64,000 nucleotides of DNA from Amycolatopsis umgeniensis (GTDB lineage Bacteria; Actinomycetota; Actinomycetes; Mycobacteriales; Pseudonocardiaceae). The stretch covers positions 2,480,001 through 2,544,000 of the forward strand of contig NZ_JACHMX010000001.1 of the NCBI RefSeq assembly GCF_014205155.1, read 5' to 3'. The notes under the pieces are model-generated. The model saw nothing but the letters and a program-made list of their open reading frames with translations, was not told where the DNA came from and ran no database searches. Of the stretch, positions 21,677-29,463 are shown one piece after another (positions within the stretch are counted from its first letter, which is position 1; the number at the start of each line of letters is the position of its first letter). Made by a program: the position numbers and the translations under genes.

Positions 21677-21714
21677 AAAAGGGGCCGTCCGGGAAATTGA
21701 TCCCGGACGGCCCC
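21677..21714 (-). terminator. Rho-independent terminator of etfBA
   Basis: On the minus strand a 14-bp perfect GC-rich stem (21681-21694 with 21701-21714) with a 6-nt loop is followed by TTTT, directly after the etfA stop at 21730. Confidence 0.92.
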
Positions 21715-21729
21715 CGCTAAGCCTGAAGA

Positions 21730-22689
21730 TCAGCCCTTGCGCTTCTGGACCTCTTCGGTCAGCTGCGGCGCGACGTTGAACAGGTCGCCCACCACACCGA
21801 AGTCGGCGATCTCGAAGATCGGCGCCTCGGCGTCCTTGTTGACCGCGATGATGGTCTTCGAGGTCTGCATGCCCGCCCGGTGCTGGATCGCCCCGGAGAT
21901 GCCCAGCGCGATGTACAGCTGCGGCGAGACCGTCTTACCGGTCTGGCCGACCTGGAACTGCGCCGGGTAGTAGCCCGAGTCGACGGCGGCGCGGGAAGCG
22001 CCGACGGCGGCACCGAGCGAGTCGGCGAGCGTCTCGACGACGTCGAACTTGTCGGCCGAGCCGACACCGCGGCCACCGGAGACGACGACCGAGGCCTCGG
22101 TCAGCTCCGGACGGTCGCCGCCGACGATCGGCTCGATGCCGGTGATCTTGGCGGACTTCGCCGGGTCGCCCGCGGGGACCTCGACGGTCTCCTCGGCGGC
22201 CGCGCCGTCGGCCTGGGTCGCCTCGACCGCGCCGGGGCGGACCGAGATGACCGGGACACCCTTGGTGGACTTGGACTTCACGGAGAACGCGCCACCGAAG
22301 ATGGACTGGTCGACGCTACCGTCGCCGTTCACGCCGACGGCGTCGTACAGCAGACCGGAGCCGAGGCGGACCGCGACACGGGCGGACACCTCCTTGCCCT
22401 CGGCGCTGGCCGCGACGAGCACGGCGGCCGGGGAGGTCCGCTCCGCCAGCGCGGCGAGGACGTCCACCTTCGGGGTGACCAGGAAGCCGGTGGCGTTGTC
22501 GCCCTCGGCGACGTACACCTTGGCGGCGCCGTGCGCGGCGAGGGCTTCCTTCGCCTTGGCGGCGGTGCCGGTCGGGCCGACGACGACCGCGGACGGCTCG
22601 CCGAGCTCGCGGGCGGCGGTCAGCAGCTCGAGCGTGACCTTCTTGACTTCACCGTCGACGTGGTCGACGAGGACGAGTACTTCAGCCAT
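21730..22689 (-). CDS. etfA: Electron transfer flavoprotein subunit alpha
   Basis: A 319-residue EtfA, the FAD-binding subunit that passes electrons from acyl-CoA dehydrogenases to the quinone pool. The FAD-binding C-terminal domain shows [30 protein letters not shown], and the family signature [17 protein letters not shown]...IAVNKD. Start ATG with GAGGAGG 9 nt upstream, 26 nt after etfB. Corresponds to Rv3028c. The gene ends at a strong terminator. Confidence 0.97.
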   Translation of the reverse strand: MAEVLVLVDHVDGEVKKVTLELLTAARELGEPSAVVVGPTGTAAKAKEALAAHGAAKVYVAEGDNATGFLVTPKVDVLAALAERTSPAAVLVAASAEGKEVSARVAVRLGSGLLYDAVGVNGDGSVDQSIFGGAFSVKSKSTKGVPVISVRPGAVEATQADGAAAEETVEVPAGDPAKSAKITGIEPIVGGDRPELTEASVVVSGGRGVGSADKFDVVETLADSLGAAVGASRAAVDSGYYPAQFQVGQTGKTVSPQLYIALGISGAIQHRAGMQTSKTIIAVNKDAEAPIFEIADFGVVGDLFNVAPQLTEEVQKRKG

Positions 22690-22715
22690 TTCCCTATTCC
22701 TCCTCGAAACCTGTC

Positions 22716-23501
22716 TCAGATGAGCTTCTGGGCGACCAGGTAAGCGGCCACCTTGCTGCCGCCGTCACCCTCGTCTTCGACGCGCTCACCAGCGGTGCGC
22801 GGCGGCTTCGGGGTGGCTTCGAGCACGGACGACCAGGCGTTGCCCAGGCCGACCTCGCCGGCGTCCAGGCCCAGGTCTGCGACGGTCAGCGTCTCGACCG
22901 GCTTCTTCTTCGCGGCCATGATGCCCTTGAAGGAGGGGTAGCGCGGCTCGTTGATCTTCTCGCCGACGCTCACCACCGCGGGCAGGTTCGCCTCGAGGTG
23001 CGTGACGCCGTCCTCGGTGTAGCGGTCGGCCTTGATCGAGGTGCCGTCGACGGTCAGCTCGTTCACGTGGGTCAGCTGCGGCAGGCCGAGCAGCTCGGCG
23101 ATGATCGCCGGAACGGCGCCACCGCGGCCGTCGGAGGCCTCGTTACCGGTGATGACCAGGTCGAAGCCTTCGACCTTCGAGATCGCGGCGGCCAGCACCT
23201 TGGCGGTGGCGATCGCGTCGGAGCCGTGGAGGGCCTCGTCGGAAACGTGGATGGCCTTGTCGGCACCCATGGACAGCGCCTTGCGGATCGCGTCGGTCGC
23301 GCGGTCGGGACCCACCGAGACGACGGTGACCTCGCCCTCGCCGGCTTCCTTGATCTTCAGGGCTTCTTCGACGGCCTTCTCGTTGATCTCGTCGAGCACG
23401 GCGTCGGCGGATTCGCGGTCAAGAGTGTTGTCGGCACCGGAGAGCTTCCGCTCCGAGTAGGTGTCCGGTACCTGCTTGACCAGGACAACGATGTTCGTCA
23501 T
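22716..23501 (-). CDS. etfB: Electron transfer flavoprotein subunit beta
   Basis: A 261-residue EtfB carrying the AMP-binding Rossmann-like domain: VVLVKQVPDTYSERKL at the start, DEINEKAVEEALKIKE, MGADKAIHVSD, and the beta-subunit signature region VITGNEASDGRGGAVP. Forms the ETF heterodimer with EtfA from the same mRNA. The ATG at 23501 is chosen over upstream starts because it gives the normal N-terminus; a GGGAGG lies about 13 nt before it. An imperfect palindrome CTACTGGCCGGTAG (23555-23568) lies in the leader region. Confidence 0.97.
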   Translation of the reverse strand: MTNIVVLVKQVPDTYSERKLSGADNTLDRESADAVLDEINEKAVEEALKIKEAGEGEVTVVSVGPDRATDAIRKALSMGADKAIHVSDEALHGSDAIATAKVLAAAISKVEGFDLVITGNEASDGRGGAVPAIIAELLGLPQLTHVNELTVDGTSIKADRYTEDGVTHLEANLPAVVSVGEKINEPRYPSFKGIMAAKKKPVETLTVADLGLDAGEVGLGNAWSSVLEATPKPPRTAGERVEDEGDGGSKVAAYLVAQKLI

Positions 23502-23744
23502 GGGTCTACTTCGACCTCCCGTTGGTGGCCGGCGTCGGCCACGGGGCAACAGCTCTACTGGCCGGTAGATTAGGGCCATTTCGGCGCCGCGGCCCGCCGA
23601 GGTGACCTCATTCACCTGGATGCACGTTTTAGTGGGACCATCGTCCAGGTATTTCACCCGGAAGTGAGTGTAACCGGCCGACTAACCCGAACGGCCGTAT
23701 TCCGGGGTACTCCCGGCGAGAGTGACGAGCTAACCTGCCCCACC

Positions 23745-24596
23745 ATGCGTTCCATGCCCGGCGCCGTCGCCGTGATCACGGACTCGACCGCCTGCCTCCC
23801 CGTCCCGGTCGCCGAACGCTGGGGAATCGGCGTCGTTCAGGTCCAACTGCAGGTCGGCGAGCAGTTCGACGAAGAGAACCGCTACGACCGCGAAGAGATC
23901 ATCGACCAGCTACGCGCCGGGACACCGGTGAAGACGGCGCCTCCGGAGGTCGCCGCGTTCTTCTGGGCGTTCCAGGACGCCGCGAGCAAGGGCGCCTCGG
24001 CGATCGTCAGCATCCACATCTCGGGACGGATGTCGGAGACGGTGAACGCCGCCCGCGAAGCCGCCCAGCAGGTGAACGTCCCGGTCCACGTCCTCGACAG
24101 CGGTACCACCGGGATGAGCCTCGGCTTCGCGGCGACCTCGGCGGCCAAGGTCGCCGCCGCCGGCGGGCAGGCCACCCGGGTCATCGACGCGGCCGAACGC
24201 CGGTTCCGGGGCAGCCGGGAGATCCTCTACGTCGACACGCTGGAGTTCTTGCGGCGCGGCGGCCGGATCGGCGCGGCGCAGGCGTTCCTCGGTTCGGCGT
24301 TCTCGATCAAACCCCTGCTGACGCTGAAGAACGGCGAGGTCGCCCCGCTGACCCGGGTGCCGGGGCAGCGACGGGCGCTCAACAAACTCGTCGACCTCGC
24401 GGTGGAATGCGCGGGCGATCAGGACGTCGAGATCGCCATCACCCGGTTCGGCCCCGACGAACGCGACCTCGAGATCGGCGGGCGGTTGCGGGCACGGCTG
24501 CCGCATATGGTCGACAGCACCCTTGTCGACGCCAGCATGATCCTCGGTGCCCACCTCGGCCCCGGAGCCATCGGGATCACGGTGTCTCCGGTGTAG
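23745..24596 (+). CDS. DegV family fatty-acid-binding protein
   Basis: A 283-residue DegV-fold protein. VITDSTACLP near the start and IHISGRMSETVNAA (about residue 85) contact the fatty-acid head group in known structures; VDTLEFLRRGGRIG and KPLLTLKNGEV are also typical. Family members bind long-chain fatty acids and act with acyl kinases in other bacteria. TAACCT sits 8 nt before the ATG, so the mRNA is probably leaderless. Its last 20 nt overlap the convergent membrane-protein gene. Confidence 0.9.
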   Translation: MRSMPGAVAVITDSTACLPVPVAERWGIGVVQVQLQVGEQFDEENRYDREEIIDQLRAGTPVKTAPPEVAAFFWAFQDAASKGASAIVSIHISGRMSETVNAAREAAQQVNVPVHVLDSGTTGMSLGFAATSAAKVAAAGGQATRVIDAAERRFRGSREILYVDTLEFLRRGGRIGAAQAFLGSAFSIKPLLTLKNGEVAPLTRVPGQRRALNKLVDLAVECAGDQDVEIAITRFGPDERDLEIGGRLRARLPHMVDSTLVDASMILGAHLGPGAIGITVSPV

Positions 24597-24999
24597 GCCG
24601 CTTCCCGGGGATCAGCACCAGTACCAGCGGGAGCACCGCGCCCAGCGCCGTCGTCACGACGATCAGCACCTGGTCCGTCGGCTCGAAATGCGAGACGTGG
24701 CCCAGGTGGTAGAGGAAGTGCGGCAGTCCGAAGAGGAACGTGGCCAGCGCCGCGAGCCTGGCCACGGCTGTCGTCCCGATCACGGCCGCGCCGATCAGGA
24801 TGGCGGAAAGCGCCAGGTTGAGGCCGCCGAAGTCGCGGAGCAGATGTTCGTTGAAGGGGCCGTCCATCGACACCCAGCCGGTGCGGAAGCCGGGGAAGTC
24901 CTCGTAGAACCCGCGAGGGCTGAGCAGAGGCCACAGCCCGACGGGCAGTTCGATGAGGCCGAAGACGACGAGCAGTACGCGAGTGAGTGTCCGTTGCAT
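24577..24999 (-). CDS. Four-helix membrane protein of unknown function
   Basis: A 140-residue hydrophobic protein with helices near residues 5-25, 55-75, 80-100 and 108-128 and the conserved-looking PFNEHLLRDFGGLNLALS between the first two. This resembles small actinobacterial membrane proteins with a DoxX/DUF4345-like arrangement, but the assignment is uncertain. It converges with degV and the two coding ends overlap by 20 nt, leaving no separate terminator. Confidence 0.72.
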   Translation of the reverse strand: MQRTLTRVLLVVFGLIELPVGLWPLLSPRGFYEDFPGFRTGWVSMDGPFNEHLLRDFGGLNLALSAILIGAAVIGTTAVARLAALATFLFGLPHFLYHLGHVSHFEPTDQVLIVVTTALGAVLPLVLVLIPGKRPTPETP

Positions 25000-25069
25000 A
25001 CCCCCTGGACTGGACAGCGCCGCGAAACGTGACACGCGAGCCGAAGTGACCGGCCGGTAGGGTCGCGGC

Positions 25070-25843
25070 GTGACCACCCCAGCCACCAGGGCCGAAGCGC
25101 TGCACCTCACGGGTGAACGCACCGTGCCGGGCATCGCCGAGGAGAACTATTGGTTTCGCCGCCACGAAGCGGCGTATCACCACCTCCTCCCGCTGTGCGA
25201 AGGCAAGATCGTCCTGGAGGCGGGCTGCGGCGAGGGCTACGGCGCCGGGCTCATCGCCACCGTCGCCGCGCGGGTGCTCGCGCTCGACTACGACGTCCCC
25301 ACCACCGAGCACGTCGCCCGCCGCTACCCCGGCATCGGCGTGACCAGGGCGAACCTCGTGTTCCTGCCCCTGCGGGACGCCTCGATCGACGTCGTCGCCA
25401 ACTTCCAGGTGATCGAGCACCTCTGGGATCAGGGCGCCTTCCTCGCCGAATGCCGCCGCGTGCTGGCTCCCGGCGGACGGCTGATCGTCACCACACCCAA
25501 CAGGCTGACCTTCACCCCGGACAGCGACACCCCGCTCAACCCGTTCCACACCAGGGAACTCGCACCGTCCGAATTGGACGGACTGCTGCGTGACGCCGGT
25601 TTCGAGGTCGAGACGCTGCACGGTCTCCATCACGGCGAGGGCGTGGCGAAGCTCGACGCCGAGTACGGCGGCTCGATCATCGACGCGCAGCTCGACGTCG
25701 TCATGGGGCAACTACCCGGCCAGGCGACCTGGCCCCCGGAACTGCTCGCCGACGTCGAAGGCATCCGGGCCGCGGACTTCGCCATCCACGGCGAAGACCT
25801 CGACGCCAGCCTCGATCTGGTCGCCGTGGCGGTGCGCCGATGA
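25070..25843 (+). CDS. SAM-dependent methyltransferase (Rv3030-like, MGLP cluster)
   Basis: A 257-residue class I methyltransferase. Motif I is VLEAGCGEGYGAGL (about residues 44-57); ANFQVIEHLWD is the motif after strand 4, and LAPGGRLIVTTPN is motif III. Gene order (methyltransferase, GH57 branching enzyme, GT4) matches Rv3030-Rv3031-Rv3032 of the methylglucose lipopolysaccharide pathway, so the acceptor may be a polymethylated glucan. The start is a GTG with TAGGGT 6 nt upstream, consistent with a leaderless transcript. The next gene overlaps by ATGA. Confidence 0.88.
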   Translation: MTTPATRAEALHLTGERTVPGIAEENYWFRRHEAAYHHLLPLCEGKIVLEAGCGEGYGAGLIATVAARVLALDYDVPTTEHVARRYPGIGVTRANLVFLPLRDASIDVVANFQVIEHLWDQGAFLAECRRVLAPGGRLIVTTPNRLTFTPDSDTPLNPFHTRELAPSELDGLLRDAGFEVETLHGLHHGEGVAKLDAEYGGSIIDAQLDVVMGQLPGQATWPPELLADVEGIRAADFAIHGEDLDASLDLVAVAVRR

Positions 25844-27351
25844 GCGAGTACGAGGGCACCTTCTGCCTCGTCGTGCACAGCCATCTGCCGTGGCTGCCGC
25901 ATCACGGCTCGTGGCCGGTCGGCGAAGAATGGCTTTACCAGGCCTGGGCGCATTCGTACCTGCCGATGGTCGACCTCCTGCGCCGGTTCGCCGACGAGGG
26001 CCGCGAGGACGTGCTCACCCTCGGCATGACCCCGATCCTCGCCGCCCAGCTCGACGATCCGTACTGCATCGGCGCCTTCCACGACTGGCTCGGCCACTGG
26101 CAGCTGCGGGCCTGGCACGCGTCGACGCTCTGGCGCGGAGACCCGCTGCTGCGCGATCTCGCCGCGAGCGAGTACCGGACGGCGACCAAGGCATCCGAAG
26201 AGCTCGAAACCCGCTGGCGACACGGTTTCTCGCCGATCCTCCGGTCCTTTGTGGACAGCGGGACGATCGAACTGCTCGGCGGGCCGCTGGCACATCCGTT
26301 CCAGCCGCTGCTCGACCCGGCTGTCCGGGACTTCATGCTGCGCGGCGGCCTCGCCGACACCGCGCTGCGGATCGGACAGCGTCCCGAAGGCATTTGGGCA
26401 CCTGAATGCGGTTACGCGCCCGGTATGGAAGCCGGATACGCGGCCGCGGGCGTCCAGCGGTTCATGGTCGACGGGCCCTCCCTGCACGGCGACACCTCGG
26501 CGGCACGGACCGTCGGCGATTCCGACGTCGTCTGCTTCGGCCGCGACCTCGAAGTCACGTACCGCGTGTGGTCGCCGAAGGCCGGCTACCCCGGCAACGC
26601 CGCCTATCGCGACTTCCACACCTGGGCGCACGAAGTCGGCCTCAAGCCGTCTCGGGTGACGGGCAAGACCGTCGAGCCGCCCGACAAGGCGCCGTACGAC
26701 CCGGCGATGGCGGCGGCCACGCTCGGCGGCCACGTCCAGGACTTCGTCGACACCGTCGTCGCCCGGCTGCGCTCGCTCAAGGCCGAGCACGGCCGCGAGT
26801 CGCTCGTCGTCGCCGCGTACGACACGGAACTGTTCGGGCACTGGTGGCACGAGGGACCGGCGTGGCTCGAAGGCGTCCTGCGCGCGCTGCCCGAAGCGGG
26901 CGTCCGCGTCACCACGCTCAAGGGCGCGCTCGAAGCGGGCCACCTCGGCGGGAAGGTCGACCTCCCCGCGTCGTCATGGGGCTCGGGCAAGGATTGGCGG
27001 GTCTGGGACGGCGAGCAGGTCGCCGACATGGTGCGGGACAACACCGCGCTGCAGCACCGGATGCTCGATCTCGTCTCCGGGATGGACACGACGACCCGCG
27101 ACGCCGTCCGCGACCAGGCCGTCGCCGAGGCGATGCTGGCGCTTTCGAGCGACTGGGCGTTCATGGTCACCAAGGATTCCGCCGCCGACTACGCGCGACG
27201 GCGCGCGAAGGCGCACACCGACCGGTTCGACACGCTCGCCGGACTCCTCCGCGACGGCGCGCACGAGCGTGCCGGGGAGACGGCGGCCGCGTTCCGTCGT
27301 GACGACGGCCCGTTCGGGCACGTCGACGCGCGTGACCTGCTCAGGAAATGA
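25840..27351 (+). CDS. GH57 1,4-alpha-glucan branching enzyme-like protein (Rv3031-like)
   Basis: A 503-residue glycoside hydrolase family 57 protein. LVVHSHLPWLPHHG opens the (beta/alpha)7 barrel; the nucleophile Glu lies in GIWAPECGY (about residue 187) and the acid/base Asp in AAYDTELFGHWWHEG (about residue 328). A C-terminal helical domain (ALSSDWAFMVTKDSAADYA) is typical of branching enzymes. It overlaps the methyltransferase by ATGA, forming the first half of the MGLP-type operon. The expected glucosyltransferase gene lies 4 kb downstream, after inserted genes. Confidence 0.9.
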   Translation: MSEYEGTFCLVVHSHLPWLPHHGSWPVGEEWLYQAWAHSYLPMVDLLRRFADEGREDVLTLGMTPILAAQLDDPYCIGAFHDWLGHWQLRAWHASTLWRGDPLLRDLAASEYRTATKASEELETRWRHGFSPILRSFVDSGTIELLGGPLAHPFQPLLDPAVRDFMLRGGLADTALRIGQRPEGIWAPECGYAPGMEAGYAAAGVQRFMVDGPSLHGDTSAARTVGDSDVVCFGRDLEVTYRVWSPKAGYPGNAAYRDFHTWAHEVGLKPSRVTGKTVEPPDKAPYDPAMAAATLGGHVQDFVDTVVARLRSLKAEHGRESLVVAAYDTELFGHWWHEGPAWLEGVLRALPEAGVRVTTLKGALEAGHLGGKVDLPASSWGSGKDWRVWDGEQVADMVRDNTALQHRMLDLVSGMDTTTRDAVRDQAVAEAMLALSSDWAFMVTKDSAADYARRRAKAHTDRFDTLAGLLRDGAHERAGETAAAFRRDDGPFGHVDARDLLRK

Positions 27352-27364
27352 CGAAAGGGGAACC

Positions 27365-27853
27365 ATGGGGATCCACGACATTCCGCTGAAGACGCTCGCG
27401 GGTGAGGACGCCACGCTGGGCGGGCTCGAGGGCAAGACGCTGCTGGTGGTGAACGTGGCGTCGAAATGCGGTCTGACGCCGCAGTACACCGGCCTGGAGA
27501 AGCTGCAGGAACGCTACGCGGACAAGGGGTTCTCCGTCGTCGGGTTCCCGTGCAACCAGTTCGCGGGCCAGGAGCCGGGCACCGCCGAGGAGATCCAGAC
27601 CTTCTGCTCGACGACGTACGGGGTTTCGTTCCCGCTGTTCGCGAAGCTGGACGTCAACGGGGAAAGCCGTCACCCGCTCTACACCGAACTGACCAAGGCC
27701 GCCGATGCGGAAGGCGCCGCCGGCGACGTGCAGTGGAACTTCGAGAAGTTCCTCGTCGCCCCGTCCGGTGAAGTGGTGGGGCGATTCCGCCCGCGCACCG
27801 AGCCCGAAGACGAAGTGATCACCAAGGCGATCGACGCGACGATCGGCGCCTGA
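27365..27853 (+). CDS. Glutathione peroxidase-family thiol peroxidase
   Basis: A 162-residue GPx-fold peroxidase. The peroxidatic residue is Cys35 in VASKCGLTPQY (not selenocysteine); Gln in FPCNQFAGQEPG and Trp in WNFEKFLV complete the active site. Cys-type bacterial enzymes usually take electrons from thioredoxin; actinobacteria use mycothiol, so glutathione is unlikely as donor. AAAGGGGA lies before the ATG, 14 nt after the GH57 stop, so it may be carried on the same mRNA. A strong terminator follows. Confidence 0.94.
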   Translation: MGIHDIPLKTLAGEDATLGGLEGKTLLVVNVASKCGLTPQYTGLEKLQERYADKGFSVVGFPCNQFAGQEPGTAEEIQTFCSTTYGVSFPLFAKLDVNGESRHPLYTELTKAADAEGAAGDVQWNFEKFLVAPSGEVVGRFRPRTEPEDEVITKAIDATIGA

Positions 27854-27870
27854 AGCACGATTGTTCCCGG

Positions 27871-27918
27871 CGGGCGGGTTTCCGTATCGAACTGACGGAA
27901 ACCCGCCCGTTTCCTTTT
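27871..27918 (+). terminator. Rho-independent terminator after the peroxidase gene
   Basis: Perfect 15-bp stem (27871-27885 with 27895-27909), 9-nt loop, then TTTCCTTTT. It ends the methyltransferase-GH57-peroxidase transcript. Confidence 0.93.
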
Positions 27919-28024
27919 CCGGAAAACCGGTGACCAAAGTCCCTGAATATCGCTACCCTCCGCGCGATGGCCGGTGGATCAATCACAAAACCTTGACACA
28001 CAAGGGAAATCCTGACATTCACGG

Positions 28025-29230
28025 GTGAAGTGGTCTACCCGATTGCACTATGGCGCGACCCCTCGTACAGGGGAAGACTCTTTCGTCGGGGCTCCCCGCA
28101 CACCACTGGAAAAGCTCATCAGAGCTCGCACTTTCGTCAACGCCGACAAGCAGAAAAGTGTGGCCGACATGATCGAAAGCAACATGATCCCGAAGGAATT
28201 CCACTCACTGGCCGAAGTACAGGCGGCGGAGGAAGAAGGCCTGTTGGCCCGCCAGAACGTCGTGGGTGTCGCTCTCGGTACGAAGTGGTCGAAAGGCAAG
28301 GACACCGAGGAGAAGGCTCTCACGGTCCTCGTCGAGACCAAGCTCCCCCGCGACCTGATCCGCAAACAGGACGTCATTCCCCAGACCGTGTCCGGTGTTC
28401 CCACCGACGTGCAGGAGGTCGGCGTTCTCCAGGCGGGCCGCGGTCTCACCCAGACGAAGGGCAACGGACTGCCCGGCATGCTGGAGGAGTCCTCGGCGCC
28501 GACGCTGAGCCATCCCGAAGAACTGGCGCACGAACAGGTCGGCCCGTTCACGCTGGCCAAACGGTTCCGCCCGGCGTTCGGCGGCGTGAGCGTCGGCCAC
28601 TTCAAGATCACCGCGGGCACTTACGGAACCGCCGTGTACGACGCCACCGCGTTCCCCGGGATCCCTCCCCGCTACTACATCCTGTCCAACAACCACGTTC
28701 TGGCGAACTCGAACGCCGCCGCCATCGGCGACCCGATCCTGCAACCGGGGCCGTTCGACGGCGGCACGGTGCCCGCGGACGTCATCGCGAAGCTCAGCCG
28801 GTTCGTCCCGATCAAGTTCATCCAGGCAGGGCAGCCCGCGCCGTTGAACCTCGTCGACGCCGCCATCGCCGAAGGCCAGTTCCATGACCTCGACCGGCGG
28901 ATCTACTGGGTCGGCGACCTCAAGGGCACGAACGTCGCGCCCGCTGTCGGCACCGTCGTGCAGAAGACCGGCCGGACCACGAACTGGACGACCGGGCGGA
29001 TCACCAACATCAACGCGACGGTGGACGTCAACTACGGCGGCGGCAGGGTGGCCCGGTTCGCGCAGCAGTTGCTGACCACGGCCTTCTCCGCGGGCGGCGA
29101 CTCCGGCAGCCTGGTCGCGGATCTCAACGAGAACGCGGTCGGCCTCCTGTTCGCCGGTTCGCCGACGGTCACCGTGGTCAACCGGATCGTGCTGGTCGAG
29201 GCCGCGCTCGGGATCAGGGTGCACCCGTAG
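28025..29230 (+). CDS. Trypsin-like peptidase with N-terminal inhibitor-like domain
   Basis: A protein of up to 401 residues. The C-terminal half is a chymotrypsin-fold protease: His in LSNNHVLANS (about 220), Asp in LVDAAIAEG (about 280), Ser in GGDSGSLVADL (about 360). The N-terminal part (about 75-145) has VVGVALG...LTVLVETKLP...GVPTDVQEVG, a domain repeated as a separate protein by the next gene. No signal peptide is visible. The GTG start at 28025 has no clear ribosome site, and an ATG at 28169 is an alternative. A TTGACA lies at 27993. The 5' part is less GC-biased than the neighbours, suggesting acquisition. Confidence 0.8.
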   Translation: MKWSTRLHYGATPRTGEDSFVGAPRTPLEKLIRARTFVNADKQKSVADMIESNMIPKEFHSLAEVQAAEEEGLLARQNVVGVALGTKWSKGKDTEEKALTVLVETKLPRDLIRKQDVIPQTVSGVPTDVQEVGVLQAGRGLTQTKGNGLPGMLEESSAPTLSHPEELAHEQVGPFTLAKRFRPAFGGVSVGHFKITAGTYGTAVYDATAFPGIPPRYYILSNNHVLANSNAAAIGDPILQPGPFDGGTVPADVIAKLSRFVPIKFIQAGQPAPLNLVDAAIAEGQFHDLDRRIYWVGDLKGTNVAPAVGTVVQKTGRTTNWTTGRITNINATVDVNYGGGRVARFAQQLLTTAFSAGGDSGSLVADLNENAVGLLFAGSPTVTVVNRIVLVEAALGIRVHP

Positions 29231-29463
29231 TGGCCGACGTGTCCGACAACGACACCGTCGACGCCGCCCTCGCCACGGCGTCACAGTGGCTCGACGACGT
29301 CCCCGGAGTGGTGGGGGTCGGGCAGGGCGAGGCCGAGGGGGCACCCACGATCGACGTGTGGATGACCCCTGGTCACGACCCCGGGCGACTGCCTTCTCAG
29401 CTGCTCGGGGTGCCCGTCCGGGTCCGTGATTCCGGCGGTCCGGTGGAGGCTCAGCCGGACTGA
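29230..29463 (+). CDS. Small protein matching the N-terminal domain of the adjacent protease
   Basis: A 77-residue product starting with GTG on the last base of the protease gene. GVVGVGQG, IDVWMTPG and LLGVPVRVRDSG align in order with VVGVALG, LTVLVETK and VSGVPTDVQEVG of the protease N-terminus, so it looks like a free copy of that domain. A chaperone, propeptide or inhibitor role is inferred from this and from the coupling. The last 13 nt overlap the end of the convergent GH2 gene. Confidence 0.7.
   Translation: MADVSDNDTVDAALATASQWLDDVPGVVGVGQGEAEGAPTIDVWMTPGHDPGRLPSQLLGVPVRVRDSGGPVEAQPD

Noticed and set aside
23555..23568. Palindrome CTACTGGCCGGTAG in the etfB leader as an operator
   Set aside because: Imperfect at the centre and no adjacent regulator; noted but too weak for a separate call.
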